The notes under the pieces were generated by a model. That model was not told where the DNA came from. It worked only from the letters and a program-made list of their open reading frames with translations, and did no database searches. The translations under genes were made by a program, and so were the position numbers. 64,000 nt of DNA from Microbulbifer marinus (GTDB lineage: Bacteria > Pseudomonadota > Gammaproteobacteria > Pseudomonadales > Cellvibrionaceae): positions 62,001-126,000 of the forward strand of contig NZ_FNQO01000001.1 in the NCBI RefSeq assembly GCF_900107725.1, read 5' to 3'. This document shows, in pieces, positions 60,908 through 64,000 of the stretch (position 1 is the stretch's first letter; each line of letters opens with the position of its first letter).

Positions 60908-60924
60908 TGACGGACCGGACGGGA
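60908..60924 (-). pseudogene. Remnant of a third tRNA-Asp (3' end only)
   Basis: The 17 bases tgacggaccggacggga match the plus-strand view of the 3' ends of both intact tRNA-Asp genes (from 61081 and 62544), with one change in the CCA end. The match continues leftward through the terminator and stops abruptly at 60924. Confidence 0.85.
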
Positions 60925-60950
60925 ATGATGAGCGCCATCCATGGCGCTCA

Positions 60951-61012
60951 CCCTGCGGGCGCCTGCGCTTTGCTTCGGCGTCCAAAATTGCTCCCGGCAA
61001 TTTTGTCGAACG
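60951..61012. repeat. Hairpin repeat, copy 2
   Basis: Left part ccctgcgggcgcctgcgctt, then ggcgtc and the core caaaattg-ctcccgg-caattttg (60983-61005), a perfect 8-bp stem, then tcgaacg. It sits just beyond the terminator of tRNA unit B. Confidence 0.88.
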
Positions 61013-61039
61013 TGGGATCTCACCCGCGATCCCCCATAT

Positions 61040-61076
61040 ACAAAAAAGCCCCGCTCTTGCGAGCAGGGCTTTTTTG
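61040..61076. terminator. Terminator of tRNA unit B
   Basis: Imperfect stem agccccgctc/gagcagggct with loop ttgc (61047-61070), flanked by caaaaa and tttttg. For the minus-strand tRNAs it is downstream of tRNA-Asp. Confidence 0.88.
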
Positions 61077-61080
61077 TATA

Positions 61081-61157
61081 TGGCGGACCGGACGGGACTC
61101 GAACCCGCGACCTCCGGCGTGACAGGCCGGCATTCTAACCAACTGAACTACCGGTCC
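61081..61157 (-). tRNA. tRNA-Asp (anticodon GTC), unit B
   Basis: A 77-base cloverleaf on the minus strand. Acceptor GGACCGG pairs with CCGGTCC, G discriminator, encoded CCA. The anticodon loop reads CTGTCAC, giving GTC. Confidence 0.96.
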
Positions 61158-61207
61158 GCAGTTCCCTTCTTCCCTTAAAAATCCCTACCCAGCAGGTGAA
61201 AGGGAAG

Positions 61208-61283
61208 TGGTGGGTGGTACAGGGGTCGAACCTGTGACCTACGGCTTGTAAGGCCGTCGCTCTCCCAACTGAGCTAACCACCC
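61208..61283 (-). tRNA. tRNA-Val (anticodon TAC), unit B
   Basis: A 76-base cloverleaf on the minus strand starting GGGTGGT, with encoded CCA. The anticodon loop reads CTTACAA, giving TAC. It is the first gene of the unit; tRNA-Asp follows 50 bases later. Confidence 0.96.
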
Positions 61284-61300
61284 GACGTCAGGGGCTGCGT

Positions 61301-61328
61301 ATCTTAACGAAAAACTTTGCCCAGTCAA
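61301..61328 (-). promoter_or_regulatory. Promoter of tRNA unit B
   Basis: On the minus strand: -35 TTGACT (61323-61328), 16-base spacer, -10 TAAGAT (61301-61306). It lies just upstream of tRNA-Val. Confidence 0.8.
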
Positions 61329-61513
61329 CGCTTGTAGAAAATAAACCCCGCTGGATAGCAACCTGGTCGCCATTTTTCTTTTGTATTCGGTGGTTAAATT
61401 TTGTTCGGGATTTCGTCGGGCGACTCTTTGCGGGGCTGCCGTATGAAGATTGTCGCTGCCACGCGTTGTTGGCTGCGGTAATATGTCCGCATCAGAAATA
61501 GAGGGGAATTTCG

Positions 61514-62221
61514 ATGAAACGATGCTGGGTACTTGCAGGCTTGATGGCACTGGCGGGCTGTCAGAATATGGAAGCAGTTTCGCCCTGGGTCGATGTGGGC
61601 AACCAGATCGCAAAAAACGCGGGCTATGATACCGATTCCAGGCTCGCCCGAGGTATCAAGGAAACCTTGTATACCAGTACCGACCGTGCCAGTACCCGGC
61701 TGTCACAGTCGGGGGCATTCAACCTGCAGCTGCCAGCGGCTGCGCGGCCCGTCGCGGACAGCCTGCGCCAGTTTGGATTTGGTAGTTATGTGGACCAGCT
61801 GGAAATCGCGATGAATCGTGGTGCGGAGCAGGCAGTAGCCGAAGCGGCACCGGTGTTCAAGCAGGCGATAACCGGCATGACGGTCAATGATGCCCTGGGC
61901 ATTATCCGTGGCAGTGATACCGCGGCGACCGACTACTTCCGCGGGCAAACTGAAAGTGCACTTCGCCTGCGTTATCAGCCGATTGTGGAAGCAAACCTGC
62001 GCAAGACCGGCTTTTACGACCAGTACAAGAGTATGCTCGCGGTCTACGGCAAATTGCCGATCGCCAGCAAACCCGACATGGACCTGGAGCGTCATGTGAT
62101 CGACAGCAGTATGTCGACGCTGTTCAGCCGAATTGGCGAGGAAGAGACGCTGATCCGGAGGGATCCGGTTGCTCGCGGTAGCGTGCTGATCGGGCAGGTG
62201 TTTGGTGCGGCGGAGGGGTAG
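61514..62221 (+). CDS. DUF4197 family lipoprotein
   Basis: A 235-residue protein with lipobox LAGC (Cys at about residue 16), then a mostly helical domain. DUF4197 features are the repeated LPAAARPVADSLRQFGFGSYVDQLEIAMNRGAEQAVAEAAPVFKQAI (in part), the GMTVNDALGIIRGSDTAATDYFRGQT stretch and FYDQYKSML. The function is unknown. It lies between the two copies of the tRNA-Val/Asp unit, in the opposite orientation to the tRNAs. Confidence 0.9.
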   Translation: MKRCWVLAGLMALAGCQNMEAVSPWVDVGNQIAKNAGYDTDSRLARGIKETLYTSTDRASTRLSQSGAFNLQLPAAARPVADSLRQFGFGSYVDQLEIAMNRGAEQAVAEAAPVFKQAITGMTVNDALGIIRGSDTAATDYFRGQTESALRLRYQPIVEANLRKTGFYDQYKSMLAVYGKLPIASKPDMDLERHVIDSSMSTLFSRIGEEETLIRRDPVARGSVLIGQVFGAAEG

Positions 62222-62260
62222 TGGTTCTATTCTCTGCGTGGCGAGAGTTTGCCTAAACGA

Positions 62261-62289
62261 AAAAGCCCGCTACGCGCGGGCTTTTGCTT
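62261..62289 (+). terminator. Terminator after the DUF4197 gene
   Basis: Perfect 10-bp stem aaaagcccgc/gcgggctttt with a five-base loop, and T-rich sequence after it. Confidence 0.88.
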
Positions 62290-62332
62290 TTTATCTGGGC
62301 TGGACGGGATTGACTCGGGCCGTCCTGGCCCT

Positions 62333-62398
62333 CGCCTTGCGGGCGCCTCCGCTGCGCTGCGGCGTCCAAATTCGTTCCCGACGAATTTGTCGAACGGG
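62333..62398. repeat. Hairpin repeat, copy 3 (with compensatory stem changes)
   Basis: Left part ccttgcgggcgcctccgctg, then ggcgtc and the core caaattcg-ttcccga-cgaatttg (62367-62389), again a perfect 8-bp stem. Compared with copy 2 both sides of the stem have changed together, so pairing is kept. Confidence 0.88.
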
Positions 62399-62426
62399 AT
62401 ACAGATTCGGGCCATCCTGGCCCTCT

Positions 62427-62488
62427 CCCTGCGGGCGCCTCTGCTTCGCGTCGGCGTCCAAAATTGTTCCCGACAATTTTGTCGTACG
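62427..62488. repeat. Hairpin repeat, copy 4
   Basis: Left part ccctgcgggcgcctctgctt, then ggcgtc and the core caaaattg-ttcccga-caattttg (62459-62481), a perfect stem. It lies beside the terminator of tRNA unit C. Confidence 0.88.
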
Positions 62489-62504
62489 CCGATCCAACAT
62501 ATAC

Positions 62505-62539
62505 AAAAAAGGCCCACACTTTCGTGTGAGCCTTTTTTG
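62505..62539. terminator. Terminator of tRNA unit C
   Basis: Stem ggcccacac/gtgtgagcc with loop tttc (62511-62532), A-run before and T-run after. One base differs from the terminator at 60869. Confidence 0.88.
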
Positions 62540-62543
62540 TATA

Positions 62544-62620
62544 TGGCGGACCGGACGGGACTCGAACCCGCGACCTCCGGCGTGACAGGCCGGCATTCTA
62601 ACCAACTGAACTACCGGTCC
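62544..62620 (-). tRNA. tRNA-Asp (anticodon GTC), unit C
   Basis: The sequence matches the unit B tRNA-Asp over its 77 bases, including encoded CCA. Confidence 0.96.
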
Positions 62621-62668
62621 GCATTCCTTTCTTCCTCTAATGATCCTGCCCAGCAGGTGAAGAGGAAG

Positions 62669-62744
62669 TGGTGGGTGGTACAGGGGTCGAACCTGTGACC
62701 TACGGCTTGTAAGGCCGTCGCTCTCCCAACTGAGCTAACCACCC
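62669..62744 (-). tRNA. tRNA-Val (anticodon TAC), unit C
   Basis: Matches the unit B tRNA-Val over its 76 bases, with encoded CCA. It is followed 48 bases later by tRNA-Asp. Confidence 0.96.
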
Positions 62745-62761
62745 CGCGTCAGGAGCTGCGT

Positions 62762-62789
62762 ATCTTAATGAAAAATTTTGCCCCGTCAA
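62762..62789 (-). promoter_or_regulatory. Promoter of tRNA unit C
   Basis: On the minus strand: -35 TTGACG (62784-62789), 16-base spacer, -10 TAAGAT (62762-62767). It has the same spacing as the unit B promoter. Confidence 0.8.
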
Positions 62790-62908
62790 CGCTTTCCCGA
62801 AAAATTTTTTGTCTTTCAATAGCTTAAGCGGGTTGAGGCGCAGAACGCGGGCGTGTCCGATACGGGTGGCGCTGCTATAATCGCGCAAATTTCCGGCGGA
62901 TTGAGATC

Positions 62909-63451
62909 GTGAGAGATACCGTGAGACAGAAAAGCTGGCTGGCCCCGATTGCCGCGGCGCTGTGCGCCCTGTGCCTGTCCCTGGCTGTACAGGCGGCGGT
63001 GGAGGCGGAGCAGTTGTCGTCGCCGGAGTTGCAGGCGCGCTATCACGTGCTGATCGAGGAGATGCGCTGCCCCAAGTGCCAGAACCAGAATCTGGCCGGG
63101 TCCGATTCGCCGGTGGCAGGGGACCTGCGTCGGGAGATCCGCCGCCTGCTGGAGGAGGGTTTCACCGATGAGGAAATTACCGACTACATGGTGGCCCGCT
63201 ATGGTGACTTTGTGCTCTACCGCCCGCCACTGCAGCGCAATACGGTCGCCCTGTGGCTGGCCCCGGGGGTGTTCGGAGCCATTGGGCTGTTCGCGCTGAT
63301 CGTGATAGTGCTGCGTTCACGCAGTGGCACCGGCGCGCGCCAGGACGATGCCAGTGGCGAATTGACGGAGGACGAGCGCCGCCGGCTGCAGCAGCTGCTC
63401 GGTGACGATGTGGATGGACTGAGCGGTAGCGGGAAGAAGAACGATGACTGA
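62909..63451 (+). CDS. ccmH: Cytochrome c-type biogenesis protein CcmH (NrfF-like)
   Basis: CcmH handles apocytochrome thiols together with CcmG and CcmF. The 180-residue protein has a signal peptide (about 1-29), the redox motif MRCPKCQNQNLAGSDS of the CcmH/CycL/NrfF family, the helix DEEITDYMVARYGDFVLYRP, then a membrane segment (about 110-133). It ends in a hydrophilic tail. It starts 8.8 kb from ccmG, so this member of the pathway is detached from the main operon. It overlaps ccmI by eight bases. Confidence 0.94.
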   Translation: MRDTVRQKSWLAPIAAALCALCLSLAVQAAVEAEQLSSPELQARYHVLIEEMRCPKCQNQNLAGSDSPVAGDLRREIRRLLEEGFTDEEITDYMVARYGDFVLYRPPLQRNTVALWLAPGVFGAIGLFALIVIVLRSRSGTGARQDDASGELTEDERRRLQQLLGDDVDGLSGSGKKNDD

Positions 63452-64000
63452 ACTCTGGCTGGGCCTGGCACTGCTGATGCTGCCGCTCATATTCGTATTT
63501 CTGTGGCCCGCGCTACGCGGTGTCGGTGTACGGCGAGCGGCGAACAAGCGCGCGGCGCTGGCGGCGCTGTACCGTGAGCGTAAGGCGGAGTTGCAGGCGG
63601 CACTGGAAAGCGGCGCGCTCGACGACAAGCAATACGCGCAGCTGGAAGCCGAAATGGCCCGCAACCTGCTTGCGGCGGAAGAGGGCGCGGGCAGCGTGGT
63701 GTCCTCCGGTGGCGGTCGCGGGCTGCTGGTCGTGCTGGCGGTGGTGCTGCCGCTGGTGGCGGTGGGGATCTATTTCTGGTCCGGTAATTCTTCAGGGCTG
63801 GCGCTGTACCGCGAGATGGTCGCCAGTCAGCAGGGCAAGACCAATGCTGCGGATGAGGCCCGTATTACCCGCGAGCTGCAGGCGCGCGTCGAATCCCATC
63901 CCGAAGATCTGACCAGCCGCTATGTGCTGGCTCAGCGCCTGCTGGTGAGTGGTGATACCCAGGGCGCGGTGGCCGCCTATCGCTATGTGGTCGCGCGTGA
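63444..64000 (+). CDS. ccmI: Cytochrome c-type biogenesis protein CcmI, N-terminal part (cut by window edge)
   Basis: CcmI is the apocytochrome chaperone of System I. 185 codons are in the window. It shows a first membrane helix (about 3-22), a cytoplasmic loop with ERKAELQAALESGALDDKQY (the CcmI-typical short coil), a second helix (about 93-113), and the start of a TPR-like periplasmic domain (DLTSRYVLAQRLLVSGDTQG). ATG 63444 overlaps ccmH (ATGACTGA). Confidence 0.92.
   Translation, partial: MTELWLGLALLMLPLIFVFLWPALRGVGVRRAANKRAALAALYRERKAELQAALESGALDDKQYAQLEAEMARNLLAAEEGAGSVVSSGGGRGLLVVLAVVLPLVAVGIYFWSGNSSGLALYREMVASQQGKTNAADEARITRELQARVESHPEDLTSRYVLAQRLLVSGDTQGAVAAYRYVVAR

Larger units (their letters stand above)
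60738..61080. other. Intergenic region with tRNA-unit remnant and hairpin repeats
   Basis: No gene here. The stretch holds two copies of a structured repeat, a terminator, a 17-base remnant of a tRNA-Asp 3' end, and a second terminator, listed separately. Open frames across it are artefacts of these repeats. Confidence 0.85.

Noticed and set aside
60765-61178. Open frames across the tRNA-remnant and terminator region
   Set aside because: They consist of translated terminators, hairpin repeats and tRNA sequence, and similar frames recur at each repeat.
60791-62488. CRISPR array or IS element as the explanation for the repeats
   Set aside because: The repeats are unevenly spaced, only four in number and linked to tRNA units. 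No cas genes, transposase or target-site duplications are seen.
55241-62908. Prophage or integrative element carrying the Rhs pair
   Set aside because: No integrase, phage structural gene or plasmid-type gene is present. The tRNA 3' remnant is suggestive but not enough on its own.

Overview
The window is GC-rich chromosomal DNA from a gammaproteobacterium. It carries mnmC, fldB, gcvR, epmC, xni, pdxB, queF, a PA3496-type small protein and a complete System I cytochrome c maturation (ccm) set. This mix fits a marine Cellvibrionales-type organism such as Microbulbifer or a relative. That assignment is inferred from gene content and style, not from an rRNA gene. No rRNA, CRISPR array, prophage, integrase or insertion sequence is visible.

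Layout. 1-9.8 kb: end of recQ, a lipoprotein, a glutaminyl-peptide cyclotransferase facing a DUF502 membrane protein, a tRNA-modification and flavodoxin group on the minus strand (mnmC, fldB, trmL, gcvR), then small housekeeping genes including tusA. 10-17.7 kb: a tight epmC-xni-pdxB-NAD kinase-like-methyltransferase operon, then alaA facing msrB. 17.8-18.4 kb: a Glu-Gly-Glu-Gly tRNA array behind a strong promoter. 18.5-27.4 kb: a patatin-like lipoprotein, an ABC exporter followed by queF, two membrane or lipid-type proteins, a class III nucleotide cyclase, a nitroreductase and tRNA-Ser. 28-30.4 kb: a GCS2-type amidoligase overlapping an M14-type metallopeptidase. 30.5-42 kb: an RND pump facing a six-gene operon that joins a cation/proton antiporter, FUSC protein, DUF1656 protein, HlyD adaptor, outer-membrane factor and K+-channel-like protein. 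42-48.3 kb: an HdeA-like periplasmic protein, isoaspartyl peptidase, small membrane ORF, tRNA-Arg, PA3496 protein, a STAS plus SpoIIE phosphatase signalling pair, and a 2OG-Fe(II) oxygenase.

48.6-64 kb is the most unusual part. ccmABCDEFG is complete, but ccmH and ccmI lie about 8.8 kb further on. Between them sit yigZ, an OsmC-type gene, a 1607-residue Rhs/YD-repeat protein with an AT-rich C-terminal toxin-like tip, a 79-residue likely immunity gene, two copies of a tRNA-Val/tRNA-Asp transcription unit plus a remnant of a third, four copies of a structured hairpin repeat, and a DUF4197 lipoprotein. I read this as a polymorphic-toxin and tRNA-duplication hotspot that has split the ccm locus.

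The best leads are the Rhs tip and immunity pair, the tRNA-linked hairpin repeat with compensatory stem changes, the SpoIIE phosphatase whose receiver domain lacks its phospho-acceptor, and the amidoligase/peptidase pair.
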